DNA from: Kluyvera sp046569695
GTDB taxonomy: Bacteria > Pseudomonadota > Gammaproteobacteria > Enterobacterales > Enterobacteriaceae
Assembly: GCF_046569695.1 (NCBI RefSeq)
Contig: NZ_JBKHUI010000002.1
Span: forward strand, 310,001-374,000
Reading direction: 5' to 3'
DNA: 64,000 nucleotides
A program made the position numbers and the translations under genes. This document shows, one piece after another, positions 18,001 through 26,891 of the stretch (the stretch's first letter is position 1; every line of letters starts with the position of its first letter). Below the pieces are notes generated by a model that worked only from the letters and a program-made list of their open reading frames with translations, was not told where the DNA came from and searched no databases.

Positions 18001-18538
18001 TGAATTCTATACTTTTCTCATCGTATTCCATGTCTCAGATCCGATGCTTCAATTATTACCGACGCTGTTTCAATATGGTTCTTTGGACGACCGATTAACA
18101 TTCGTATCCCATATCGGAAATATCCTGCGTCAGATGCAACAGCCAGCCAAACAGCAATTGTGGGACGGTTGGTTACGTCGCTATTGGGAGGGCCGGTTAC
18201 AGGGAGTGCTCGCTGTTCTGGATGAAGCAGAGATCTGTAAAATGCTGGAGTGGCTACCTCACCTTGGAGATGTTTTCCCTAATGCAGTAGCCTTTGTGGT
18301 CCGCTGCCCTGCAATTCGAATAGAGCACAGCCATATTTTTTACGAATTGTGTGACAGTGAACTGGTAACACGATTTCCGACAGAAACAGCTGAACTGCTT
18401 ATTTATCTTTCTAGCTGCACTATTGGCTACCATACGAGGGACTTATCCAAAATAGAGGCACGTCTGTCCCAAGTACCTAGCTATGTCCGTAGTAGACTCG
18501 ATGAGGCATTAGCACGTGCTGGAGTGATGAACCAGTAA
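15026..18538 (+). CDS. SIR2-domain long protein, candidate anti-phage NADase
   Basis: A 1170-residue protein with an N-terminal SIR2_2-type domain (about 15-230). NAD-binding AGAGVS is at 26-31, TTNFD at 110-114, the catalytic His in VHVHG at 148-151 and VGYSHND at 192-198; all expected catalytic residues are present. The remaining 900 residues look helical and repeat-like, rich in Trp, with no membrane segment or signal peptide. The layout matches the DSR-type defence sirtuins, possibly the SIR2-DUF4020 kind (DSR1), which deplete NAD+ on sensing phage. It stands alone with no obvious partner gene. The start follows GGAG at long spacing. Confidence 0.85.
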   Translation: MAKLGTIDFDDCILDALRDGRLVVFAGAGVSMGSPSNLSSFWNLASDIAQGTGFVPSEPLDRFLGKLQHRNVNVHERAAHLLSPADSIPNALHYDLLRLFRTADRVRLVTTNFDLHFEAAADELWGDIPDVYKAPALPRGYDFSGIVHVHGALPKAQDLVLTDSDFGRAYLTEGWARQFLVDVFRQYTVLFVGYSHNDVVMNYLARALPADSVAGRFALTEEDGSWELLDITPIRFTKGSSEDPFRELYDGVQRLSERNMRGALDWQSRLAELGSRTPPTDEEAISEVEQALREVYTTRFLLSVARDPEWLRWLDARKHLDALFGNSVLNERDKLLVQWLTQHFVIEHSHEVLDIVAAQRLQMSPELWWAVGRELGISDKYLETSALKRWASIMLATAPNNNADHHVFMWLAERCAGQECIEMTLAMFMAMSEYRLIVKQSVAFSNDEGPESRRLDAECPLQADHWSLNEVWTKHLKPHLPRIAQSVLSRVVLRLEMMHVELTAWDKAAPVWDPISYGRSAIEPHEQDKYPKAIDVLIDAARDALEWFATDCPALLGAWIESLVSSSIPLLRRLAIHSITAYPEWSPEERLKWLLGRTGLHQSTEHHEIRRAVAMNYPAATEPARKAIVDAILAHSLEEYNDWPAEKVTAYSHFDWLSWLLQSKPDCEIAGAALAPIRMQYPEWCPSEHSDFTHWMGSISWVESESPWSVEQLLSQEPREQLDELLSFKRNVFEGPNRGGLLTNCLEACRQNTSWAFALGHTLVDQALWSSDLWPVLIQGLQESKLSAEGWQDLLTLVSKQELQSAHTYDIANLLFSLVKDGGKPFALDLMEQANSIALPVWQALENDAQDENITDWLGRAINHPAGVITNFWINGLSLIIRSEAGSERVMSDRYRHWFTMVLQDATSKGGMGRCLLASQTAFFYGVDEAWTRQYIIPLFSDPDQQKFVQVWDGFLMWGRLYPALIEALLPAFVTAIPRLTVDLGERRQRFVEFYTFLIVFHVSDPMLQLLPTLFQYGSLDDRLTFVSHIGNILRQMQQPAKQQLWDGWLRRYWEGRLQGVLAVLDEAEICKMLEWLPHLGDVFPNAVAFVVRCPAIRIEHSHIFYELCDSELVTRFPTETAELLIYLSSCTIGYHTRDLSKIEARLSQVPSYVRSRLDEALARAGVMNQ

Positions 18539-18940
18539 AATTAAAAGTTATTATTTAATGATCCATTTGCTGCCCCATCCGGGCAGCTATATCCTGGACA
18601 GAACTTAGTTTTGATGAAAGCACGCTTTTTAGCGATAATCTTAGCGCTCCAGTATTAACGAACATTAAATATTAATAATTATTTTTTGTGTTCCATTATG
18701 CTGCAGAACTCTATACTTTCACCGGTCAGTACTTTTAGCTTTGGCAGGCCCTGAGCCTTGTAAAATAGCAATACATAATCATTCAGTATATCAGTTTCAG
18801 TACCCGTTATCTGCAAGGGCAGGTGTTATGTATAATGGATAATGACTACAACCAAGCATTTTATCCCACCAGCTAAGGTAGCAAGTGCTGAATATCGATT
18901 ATCGTCTTATTCCTGTCCGAGAAGTGGGTGTTTTTTCTAT
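18539..18940. other. Convergent intergenic gap after the SIR2 gene
   Basis: Both neighbours end here. A 7-bp GC stem, GCTGCCC (18569-18575) with GGGCAGC (18581-18587), lies 30 bp after the SIR2 stop but lacks a T-run, so it is at best a weak terminator. No gene was found. Confidence 0.4.
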
Positions 18941-20137
18941 TCAGTTCCTGAGTCTGCTGGTGTAAGAGCGGTTTATCCAGCCGTAGATTTTTTCTCCATC
19001 AACATCGACCTGAACGTAAAGCCATTGTCTGCCCTGCGTATCCATGATCGCAACCACCGTCCCTTTATTAAGCATTTCAATAGTTTCGCTGTTCATTGTC
19101 GGCGAGAGTCTGAGCCTGACATTCGTACCAGTGATAAGGCGGAAGTGATTCAGCTGCTCCCAGTTGAAGTCCGGATGAGAGGCAACAATAGTACTTTTGC
19201 GTAATATCTTTGGCTTCGCAGGGGATGTGAATTCAGTTTTCACTTCATTAATTCCATCAAGCACAGCTGCTTTTATACTGTCCTCAACCATGCTGACAAT
19301 TACCTGATAAAAGAACCAGCAAATGAATGCCTGGAGAGGGACAGGTAATTTTTTGAATCCGTCGACCAATGCCTGTGTGCTGAGAAGACTCAAAAAACCG
19401 GCTGTCGGGGATTGTTCCTGAGAAGAACCTCCGTTGTCATATGAGGATAGGATTTCAGTCCGATGCGAAGGCGCGTTATCCTCAGCTTGCTGTGCGAGCC
19501 GTGAAAATGCCTCTTCCCAGTACTGGAACGCCAGTTCGTATTGGGATGGTTCCAGTTTCCCTTGCTCGATAACATCCCTGAAAATGTTATTCAGCGGTAG
19601 AGCTCGCTGGTTTATTTTTTGCAATTGCTCTGCGAACTGTCTAGTGCGTTGACCTGAGGCAGAGGCGGGCCAGGAGTTAAAAAGATAGTTGATTCGGGAT
19701 TCAATCCGGTAATCTCGTGCTATCCGGTTTAGTACATCCATGGCAGGAATTGCCTGCCTCGCAAGTGATTTGAAGGTGCGGTCGTAATAGAGGGTGAAAG
19801 TGTTAATTCTATCGATGATCCTGGATGCTTGTGAATTGGCTACCACATTCATTACCTCGGGTAACTTAATCGCATTCAGCATTGTTTGTTGTTTGTTTAT
19901 TGCCTGAAAGAAAGGAGATTTGTTCAGCTCTGCCAGTGACGTAAAGATTGGGGAACGGGCAGATGATAATTTTTCCAGTTGATTTAGAGCCCTAAATAGT
20001 GGCGTGTCAATGGCTGCAGCAGGATTGAAAGTGTGGGTTTGATGCCCGGTCTGGGGAGTATTCTCTGAATAAGTATTACCTTCATGCTCTTCCGACGGCA
20101 AAACTGGGTTTACAGGAACGTTGTCGTTATTGTTCAT
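18941..20137 (-). CDS. Unknown protein with one membrane segment and a C-terminal bacterial SH3 domain
   Basis: A 398-residue protein. The first 45 residues are polar and Pro/Asn-rich. Residues 45-220 are helical and amphipathic. A hydrophobic segment at about 264-284 (LPVPLQAFICWFFYQVIVSM) could cross the membrane, and residues 334-396 form an SH3_3-like domain (TGTNVRLRLSPTMNS, QWLYVQVDVDGEKIYGWI). Bacterial SH3 domains often bind peptidoglycan or peptides. It has no signal peptide, so the topology is open. It sits between the SIR2 gene and the broken cyclase gene in AT-rich cargo DNA. The function is unknown; a defence role is a guess from position only. Confidence 0.7.
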   Translation of the reverse strand: MNNNDNVPVNPVLPSEEHEGNTYSENTPQTGHQTHTFNPAAAIDTPLFRALNQLEKLSSARSPIFTSLAELNKSPFFQAINKQQTMLNAIKLPEVMNVVANSQASRIIDRINTFTLYYDRTFKSLARQAIPAMDVLNRIARDYRIESRINYLFNSWPASASGQRTRQFAEQLQKINQRALPLNNIFRDVIEQGKLEPSQYELAFQYWEEAFSRLAQQAEDNAPSHRTEILSSYDNGGSSQEQSPTAGFLSLLSTQALVDGFKKLPVPLQAFICWFFYQVIVSMVEDSIKAAVLDGINEVKTEFTSPAKPKILRKSTIVASHPDFNWEQLNHFRLITGTNVRLRLSPTMNSETIEMLNKGTVVAIMDTQGRQWLYVQVDVDGEKIYGWINRSYTSRLRN

Positions 20138-20965
20138 TTCATCTTTCCCGGCGTTCGTACAGATGTAGATGTGTACTAGAGATTTTGACTAAGGATCAAC
20201 TGTATATGATTTGATAGTCTAAACGCTATTGATAAGCCCTTGAGTTTTGTAATTTTCACTCATTTTTGTATACAAAACATACCGGTTAAAATAACAGGGT
20301 TATACGCCCCCTTTAAAACATCAAAAAGCAAGAGGCATGCAGGATATGCAGGATATAAAAACGAGGTGTGTAACGTTACGGGTGATTCCTCCATAGTTAA
20401 TTTGCTAAGTCTCAGAAAAGTATGAACTAGCGTTGCTCCAGGGCAAGTTGGGCTCTGGTTCAAGCCGGGCTTGAACGCGCCAAGGGTATTTCCAGTAAGA
20501 ACTCGGAAGAGCTTTGTATTTCCACTTTCAACAGGTGCTGCATGAGATCTCGACAATGGAATGGTAACTCACGGTTGTCTGCTGCTATTCCATACTCACT
20601 AAATTCATTAGTGCTTTCGGTTTTCAATACTGGGCTGAGACTGCATAGCCAACAGCAAGCCGAAAACAACACGGGGGCCGGTATCCCTTGATTTAAAACT
20701 AGCAGATCGCGTAACGGTATGGGCAGATCCGTTTCATTAGGTTAAAATTTTCCATTCCCCGCTTATGATTTTTTCGAAACGATAAGCGTTAGTCTATGGA
20801 ATGGTCACAATTAAAACACGCCAAAAAACGGGCATTCTCCCCCCGAAACTCTTCGCAAAATAGTCTGACTGGACTAAGATTACACTAATGGTTTAAATAA
20901 AAAACACATATATAATTTTTTGAATTAATAGAAATATATGGGCCTATAAATAGGCCCCACATACA
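20138..20965. other. 828-bp non-coding region
   Basis: It holds the promoter of the SH3 gene and, further right, unexplained sequence. A perfect 9-bp inverted repeat, GTTCAAGCC/GGCTTGAAC around one base, lies at 20458-20476, beside a second imperfect one at about 20436-20459. Short leftward reading frames at 20260-20672 have no recognisable features and I do not call them. Confidence 0.4.
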
Positions 20966-22489
20966 TTAACTACTTATGATCATATTCTTTCCATTTTTCT
21001 TAGCATTGTATAGAGCTTTATCTGCCCGTGAAATTAAGTCAGTAAGATAGTCACCATATTCATAAATAGTTATTCCTCCGCTAAATGACACTTTTAGTGA
21101 CGGTTCTTTCCATTGTCTCTCATTTACCTGCAATCGCCATGCATTAAGTAATGATATGCATGTTTGAAGGTCTTTATCTGAAAAAATAACTATAATTTCT
21201 TCACCACCTACTCGATATAATGGATTTTCTACCCCCAGAATTCTTTTTCCTTCTCTTGCCACAAATTTCAGAACATCATCTCCAATAAGATGCCCAAAAG
21301 AATCGTTAATCAACTTAAAATCATCTAGGTCAATCATTGCAAAACAGAATTCTTTTCGTTCAGAAATTAATAGACTTATATCATCGTCGAGCTTTTTTCG
21401 ATTAAATAGTTGAGTCATGCTGTCCGTAACCGTTTCATGCTTCACTATATTTAACTTGGTACGGTGTTTTGATATTTCCGATTCTAAGCTATCAAAATTA
21501 AATGAACTAGATGAAACATCAAAGCCATTTAAACCTAAATAGAATTTTCCAAATAATCTTTTGCTATACGAAATATACAAAAAATATAAAACCCCTAGTA
21601 TTAATAAAGATATCACAGAAGTGATATAAAATAATAGATATGAACTCTCATAATATTTTTCTTGTTTTTCTTTATCTACCGATGTGAAAGCAACCCAGTC
21701 CGGATTAGAATAAATCTTATAAAAAACAATGGAATTTTTTTTGTCATAAAAATGCCCATGCGTACCATTTATTTTCTCAACCCATTCCTGAGGTATTCTA
21801 TTTTTTAATGCTTCCCTGACATTAGGTGATACAACCACCCTACCGTCATACGTTGATATTAAGAAGTCACCATCAAAAGGTATTTTCTTTTCTTTAAGCA
21901 TGGAGGATATCTTATTCAAATCTAAATTTGCAGCAATTACTCCAAGCATCTCTCCGTCGCTACCTATAATTGTTACACCACTTGCTACAGCAAATTTTTT
22001 ATTCTCTAAAGAACTTTGGTCATAAGTCTCATATGGATCAGTATATTTTATTTTACTCTATTGAGTGAGATGGTACCAAGGTCTCAACTTTGGGTTAAAC
22101 CCTTCATCAAATCGAATATTTTCAGGATAAGTTTTGTAAGCCGCACTTTTATCACTAACAACGATAACATCATCAAGATACGAATATGAATTCATTATAG
22201 CTGCTATTTTTTTATTAAACTCATCAGTATCAGGAGATATAAAATTTTCGATTCGCTCAGGGTCAGATAAAATCTCAGCCATATTTTTTAATGTTCTATT
22301 AACATCTAACACTGGAATATTGATACTATCTAAAGCTGTATTTTCATTAAATCTATATAATTGCTCTTTTAAGTTTTGAGATGATGTTGTTTTGATATTA
22401 AAAAAGAACGACACTGCTAATATAGTTAAAGGTAGCAACAACATCATGAGCATTATAATTTGTAATCTTTTCCCAGAGACTCTTTCCAT
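20966..22489 (-). pseudogene. dCache-GGDEF diguanylate cyclase interrupted by an in-frame amber codon
   Basis: One continuous frame of 507 codons is broken only by TAG at codon 144 (22058-22060). The N-terminal membrane helix (about 9-29) and a periplasmic dCache sensor (RPWYHLTQ, stop, then SKIKYTDPYET) lead to a second membrane helix and a GGDEF domain with active-site text RVGGEEI and DDFKLINDSFGHLIGDD. The RxxD inhibitory site is absent (GVEN in its place). Family function is synthesis of c-di-GMP on ligand sensing. The 3' part could restart at an internal ATG (21949), which would remove half the sensor. Probably inactive. Confidence 0.85.
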
Positions 22490-23623
22490 AATTTATTCCA
22501 GTAAATAACAAAATTATCACCCCTATCATTTAATAATAAATGATTAGGCCTTTAGGCTTTCTAATTAATATTTTACTGCAAATGCAATGATCGGCACAAC
22601 AGATAGTTACTTAATTAACAATAGGTAAAACCTATCAAAACAATTGAATTGATCATTGAAACCGTTCTAGTTATGCCAATGCTCCCGACTTTTATAATTA
22701 TAATAAAAAATAATTAATGATTTTCTTTTTGTAATTCTGGATTTAACTTTGAAATGGAAAATAAAGCATTATCCCAAACAACCAAGATAAATAAAAAAAA
22801 CACAAAAATCAAACAATTACAACAAAGAGAACATACAAAAATAAATTAAATAATTGTTGAAATAAAAAAACAAACATCAAGATAAATTAAAGTATTACTA
22901 TACTGGCAACATAAAATAACCATGGCATAACAAATGCGCAATAGTAAGTTTTATCGATTAATATACTCGAATAATCCATAAGAACGCTCAGGCTTAATAC
23001 TGCTTACCATCACAGTAATAATGTAATTTATTGCTCTAATAACTTTTGGTTCAAAATATAAATTTTTATACGTTTGAATTTCTCACATAAATTACAATCG
23101 ATGTTATGTTCATTGACATGAGGTAGATAGTTTTAAGAAGTTGTCTCTTCGTAATTTGCCACATTAGAGACTATGTGTATTCAGCGGACTAGTCTACCAG
23201 TGTAAGAATAATACAACTTTAGGCCTGATTTTTTCTACTGACTCGTGAGGCTCCCCGCGGACGTAATGAAGCCCGCGTAGGCTGGTTATTTATACTGTCA
23301 CTCAGCCTGAAACTGGTCGCGGAATCAGAGATTACCCCTATGAAAATGCAGGTGAAAGTGCCGTCTGAAGAGGCCAAGTTTAGAGCATACGGTTAATATG
23401 CAAACCAGCCGTTTCACCTAGCTGATGAAGTAGCTGGTTGATGTGGTGCACTGGTATTAAGTTTCCCCCCTGATTAATACTCCACGCGTTATCATTAATT
23501 TTTATGCACGTTAGATGGACAGCAGGACGTAAGCAGCGGCGTCAGATGAAGTCAGAAAGCTCTTATATTACCCTGTTAACTTAAGGGTTAATTTTCAGCG
23601 AAAAATGACCGATAGGACCTAAG
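22490..23623. other. 1.1-kb AT-rich divergent intergenic region
   Basis: It lies between the leftward cyclase pseudogene and the rightward LprI-like gene. 22490-23160 is very AT-rich with only tiny frames; 23200-23480 is more balanced in composition and may be the remnant of a lost gene that I cannot identify. No RNA gene was recognised. Confidence 0.4.
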
Positions 23624-24211
23624 ATGAAAAAAGTAATGATGATAGCTCTATCACTTTTGCCGCTCTCTGCGTTTGCCGCCTCACCGCAGCCGTTCAACTT
23701 TATCTGTGCCAGTGCAGGTGGGGCATACAGCGACGGTCAGGGTGGGGTCTGGCTGCAGGGGCAACCGGCAACCGTTAAGCAAATGAGTGATAACTATTGG
23801 GAAGCCCGACAGGGCAAAGTGGTGTTAAGCATCACCCGCCAGAGTGACGGCAACCCGGATATCTCCTTTACCGGACCTGGCCGCGCCCATGGTGCATGCC
23901 TCCCAGAAGATAATCGTAGCTTTGCCCCCGCAGCGCAGGGGCCCTCTTTCTCCTGCAAAGGGGTCAGTGCGAGCAGCATGGAAGAGCGCATCTGCAAGAG
24001 TCCGGAACTGTCCGCCCTCGATCGTAAGATGGCCAAAACCTGGCGTGCGGCCCTGGATAAATCGGGCAATGACACTACGCTGAAGGCAACGCAACGGGGC
24101 TGGATCAAAGGCCGGGATGAGTGCTGGAAAGAGACGGATCACGATGCCTGCATTAAAACCCAGTATCAGCAGCGCCTCGGCGAGTTGCAAAAAACCTATG
24201 GATTGAATTAA
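23624..24211 (+). CDS. Periplasmic protein with C-terminal LprI/DUF1311-like domain
   Basis: A 195-residue protein with a clear signal peptide (MKKVMMIALSLLPLSAFA, cut near residue 19). The C-terminal half, FSCKGVSASSMEERICKSPELSALDRKM to CWKETDHDACI, has the Cys spacing and ELSALD pattern of the LprI (DUF1311) family, first described as lysozyme inhibitors in mycobacteria. The N-terminal half is not recognised. A periplasmic role, possibly against lysozyme, is inferred only from the family. It is followed by its own terminator. Confidence 0.75.
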   Translation: MKKVMMIALSLLPLSAFAASPQPFNFICASAGGAYSDGQGGVWLQGQPATVKQMSDNYWEARQGKVVLSITRQSDGNPDISFTGPGRAHGACLPEDNRSFAPAAQGPSFSCKGVSASSMEERICKSPELSALDRKMAKTWRAALDKSGNDTTLKATQRGWIKGRDECWKETDHDACIKTQYQQRLGELQKTYGLN

Positions 24212-24238
24212 CCCGGTTGAGTGAGCCAGAGGGTGAAG

Positions 24239-24271
24239 GCCGCACATAGCCGAAGTCTGTGCGGCTTTTTT
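24239..24271 (+). terminator. Rho-independent terminator
   Basis: GCCGCACA (24239-24246) and TGTGCGGC (24258-24265) are followed by six T. It ends the LprI-like transcript. Confidence 0.85.
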
Positions 24272-24477
24272 GAGATCCCCCGAGCAGTAACCGGCCCTTC
24301 TGCAGGTTAGCGCTAGCCCCGTTAGCGCTTGCCTGGAATGAAATTATGGTTCTTGCGCGGACTATTGTCCTGTAATCCTTACAATTTAAATGGGATTATT
24401 TCTTTTATCGATAAAAATAACCTTAAATATCCGACAGATATATTTCTTTCATTCGAAATTAATTGATGGTAGCAATC

Positions 24478-24756
24478 ATGGCTTATGAAAATGGTATTCC
24501 ACACCCGGAAGTGCAGATCTCAGATATTGCTGCCCCTCTCCCCTTCCCGTTAATGACTATTGTTAATAAAAAAAATGAAATTGTTAAGCAGCCTGACCAT
24601 ATTCAGGCACAAATTAACGAACTGTCGAAAAGGTTGCTTAATTTAAATAACACCGCCCTTGATAATTTAGCTAACGAACTTAACACCATTTCTACCCGCT
24701 TTGAGACGTTCCGGGCAAGCTTACTCATATGTACTGGTGAACCCGATAAAAAATAG
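24478..24756 (+). CDS. Hypothetical small protein
   Basis: A 92-residue protein, MAYENGIPHPEVQISD onward, with a Pro-rich start and a predicted helix (about 40-80) of heptad-like Leu/Asn pattern (LSKRLLNLNNTALDNLANEL) that may form a coiled coil. No signal peptide or membrane segment. An ATG five codons upstream is an alternative start; neither has a strong ribosome site. Not recognised. Confidence 0.5.
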   Translation: MAYENGIPHPEVQISDIAAPLPFPLMTIVNKKNEIVKQPDHIQAQINELSKRLLNLNNTALDNLANELNTISTRFETFRASLLICTGEPDKK

Positions 24757-24911
24757 ACGGGTTGTATCCAGTCTCCCCCTCCGGTGCCATTTAGACCAGG
24801 ATAAATGCCGGTGGCGATAGGCCCTAAGCGGGCAGTGGGTTGTCCGCCCGACACGTCACGCACAATCTGTCTGGAATGGCTGAAGCGTTAATCGTTAATT
24901 TGAGCTGAAAT

Positions 24912-25289
24912 ATGAAAACAAAAACGTTATTTGCTGCTGTTGCGGCAGCACTAATACTGTCTGCCTGCGCCCCAAAGACCACTGCACGTAATTGCGATCA
25001 GGCGGTTGAGGTGGCGTACCATTTTACTGAACGCGCAATTTCACTGCGCCCGGATCTGGCTTTTTCCCCAGTGCGTAATGAAACCGACGATGCTTTATTC
25101 TGGCTTGCCTGTCGGGATGGTGTACGCAAAGGAAAGACGCATGATGAAACACGTCTTGTCGCCTTACAGGAATATATTACCGAGGCCGCAGAGCAGCCGG
25201 ATTTAACACCTGAGGATGGCCGCTATCTGGTTGGCAATATGGCGATGTATCTCGCTCACCTCTACGGCTTTGAATCCGTGAATAGCTAA
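24912..25289 (+). CDS. Small lipoprotein of unknown function
   Basis: A 125-residue protein with a lipoprotein signal: MKTKTLFAAVAAALILSAC, lipobox LSAC with the acylated Cys at 19 and Ala at +2, predicting outer-membrane sorting. The mature part has two further Cys (CDQ and LACRDG) and is helical. It is the third exported or small gene in a row here. No family was recognised. Confidence 0.7.
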   Translation: MKTKTLFAAVAAALILSACAPKTTARNCDQAVEVAYHFTERAISLRPDLAFSPVRNETDDALFWLACRDGVRKGKTHDETRLVALQEYITEAAEQPDLTPEDGRYLVGNMAMYLAHLYGFESVNS

Positions 25290-25399
25290 CCCCTTGGCAA
25301 GTGGGGAAATAGAATAGGGCATAAAAGATTCGGCCCTTCCTTTCGGGGGGAGGCCAAAAGGAGAGTGTTGGTACTTGATTGAGTAGATGCGCCTTGCGC

Positions 25400-25436
25400 G
25401 CCCTCCCTGGTTCCTGTCTTCGGGGAGGGCACTTTT
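25400..25436 (+). terminator. Terminator downstream of the lipoprotein gene
   Basis: GCCCTCCC (25400-25407) pairs with GGGAGGGC (25423-25430), followed by ACTTTTT. Confidence 0.65.
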
Positions 25437-25542
25437 TCTCATTCTCATTATGTGTACGGGAATGTATAGCCCTCCCACCGTTACGCTGACGGGTGCGGTA
25501 TGAACCTTTCAACGCCCGGCTAAACCCACAGATAAAACGGAT

Positions 25543-25840
25543 TCAGACTTTCGTTGCCAGACGTTTTTGCTGCCGCTGTACCCGCACAAGGGAAATCAGT
25601 ATGCTCATGAAGAAGTTGGTTTCCATCAGGATCGGGGGTGTGCGCAAGGATGTTATTGGCAATTCAGAACAGGTTCCCCTAAAGGGTGAACAATCGCAGC
25701 CGCTGTCGTTGTTCTGGAACGCCGCAAAGGTGAGAATGAGACTACCGCCTAGGGGCAGGAGATCGACCATGCCTTGCCAGGTAAACGCGCAACTTGTCAT
25801 TGCTGCGAAGAGGAAGAAATACACTAGGCTCGATTAGTAC
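25543..25840 (-). pseudogene. Degraded YgjV-family inner membrane protein gene
   Basis: Read leftward, one frame gives MVDLLPLGGSLILTFAAF and, further on, ILMETNFFMSILISLVRVQR, similar to the C-terminal half of YgjV (which has ELLPVIGTIVSTWALF and a late INGLNIIRFWRM-like helix). The part in between makes sense only in another frame (LRLFTL, stop, GNLF, stop, IANNI), so there are frameshifts and stops. The N-terminal half is missing. Confidence 0.6.
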
Positions 25841-25929
25841 TACGCGTAGCCACGAGAAACCGAATACAGGCCAGCAGCATCATGGCTGCAGGCCTGTGCT
25901 TATCTAGTAATATAAAATGAAGTGACAAC

Positions 25930-26043
25930 ATGAACGTCGAAAAGCCAAAGCACGTAAAACGTAGACGCATTTTGGCAGATAAAACGCTATCAGAGCAGAA
26001 AGGGATTACTGCAAAATCTGCGAGAGAACAAAAGCAGTCATGA
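25930..26043 (+). CDS. Possible 37-residue basic peptide
   Basis: ATG at 25930 opens a 37-codon frame, MNVEKPKHVKRRRILADKT onward, highly basic and without a clear ribosome site. It may be chance. Reported because the 880-bp surroundings hold no other intact gene. Confidence 0.2.
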   Translation: MNVEKPKHVKRRRILADKTLSEQKGITAKSAREQKQS

Positions 26044-26172
26044 TCGCCCGGGCTTTTTGAAGGGTTAAGTGGGTGTAATATATCCGATGTACTATATCTT
26101 CAAAGAGCTTTTCGCTGGAAATTGGCGGGGAACACCGCAATGAAACCTTACGTTCTGGCGGATACCTTATTT

Positions 26173-26640
26173 TCAGCCAAAAACAGTAAATCCTTGTCCA
26201 ATTCGTGATAAGACCCCATATAGCATCAGAATACAGCTCATTAAAGACACAACGAAAAACATATTCAGTAAGATTGTGTGCCTTCGATATTGGATTATAC
26301 CTCCCCCCTCTATGCTACCGACGAGACTAGCTCCACTCTTTCCTAGGGCATAAATGAACACGCCTATCAGAACGAACATTGAACCAACAATTACACTTAC
26401 CATGGGTACCGCGGGTTTGGTCACCCGAAAAACATCATTGCAAGCAATAACCAAACCGGTACTGATAAACAAAATCGCTGATGCTCTACTTAACAATCTT
26501 AAGGGACACATAATCTGACCATCACTATGAACGAGCTGTGACTTTAACACGGCGGAACTATCAAGCTCACGCGCCGATGAGTTAGGTAATGATCTTTGAT
26601 GAAGTGGGGCCACTTGATACCAAAGGACTGAGTTCCACAA
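26173..26640 (-). CDS. Hypothetical small membrane protein
   Basis: The frame runs from a TTG at 26640 to a stop at 26173 (155 codons); a more conservative ATG is at 26511 (112 residues). It has three hydrophobic segments: ASAILFISTGLVIAC, VSVIVGSMFVLIGVFIYAL and ILLNMFFVVSLMSCILMLYG. No clear ribosome-binding site marks either start. Not recognised; it could be a real inner-membrane protein of the cargo or a fragment. Confidence 0.4.
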   Translation of the reverse strand: MWNSVLWYQVAPLHQRSLPNSSARELDSSAVLKSQLVHSDGQIMCPLRLLSRASAILFISTGLVIACNDVFRVTKPAVPMVSVIVGSMFVLIGVFIYALGKSGASLVGSIEGGGIIQYRRHTILLNMFFVVSLMSCILMLYGVLSRIGQGFTVFG

Positions 26641-26891
26641 ATCCTCATGGCTTAGCTCTCTTTGCCTTGAATCATAAGCCCCCTGAAGGACAAGTTAGTT
26701 CTCTAGACAGCTCAATTCTCGGTGCAGCGTTGACAAGCAGAGGAAGTCACACAACAACAGCACCGCGACAAGCGTTATTAAACTCTTATTAGTCAGGAGA
26801 ACGGAAAGGACGTTTAACTGCTGAAAAAGTGGATTGCATCGCAGGAATAAAGCACTTTGCCTTCTGCTGCTTCCTGAGTATATGTGCCAGA

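Noticed and set aside
18569..18587. GC hairpin after the SIR2 gene as a terminator
   Set aside because: Stem of 7 bp but no T-run on either strand, so not called as a terminator.
20260..20672. Two short leftward frames
   Set aside because: Composition unlike proteins, no similarity recognised, overlapping inverted repeats.
26589..26792. 67-codon rightward frame near the arsA fragment
   Set aside because: Low-complexity polar product, no ribosome site, overlaps the start of the membrane-protein frame on the other strand.
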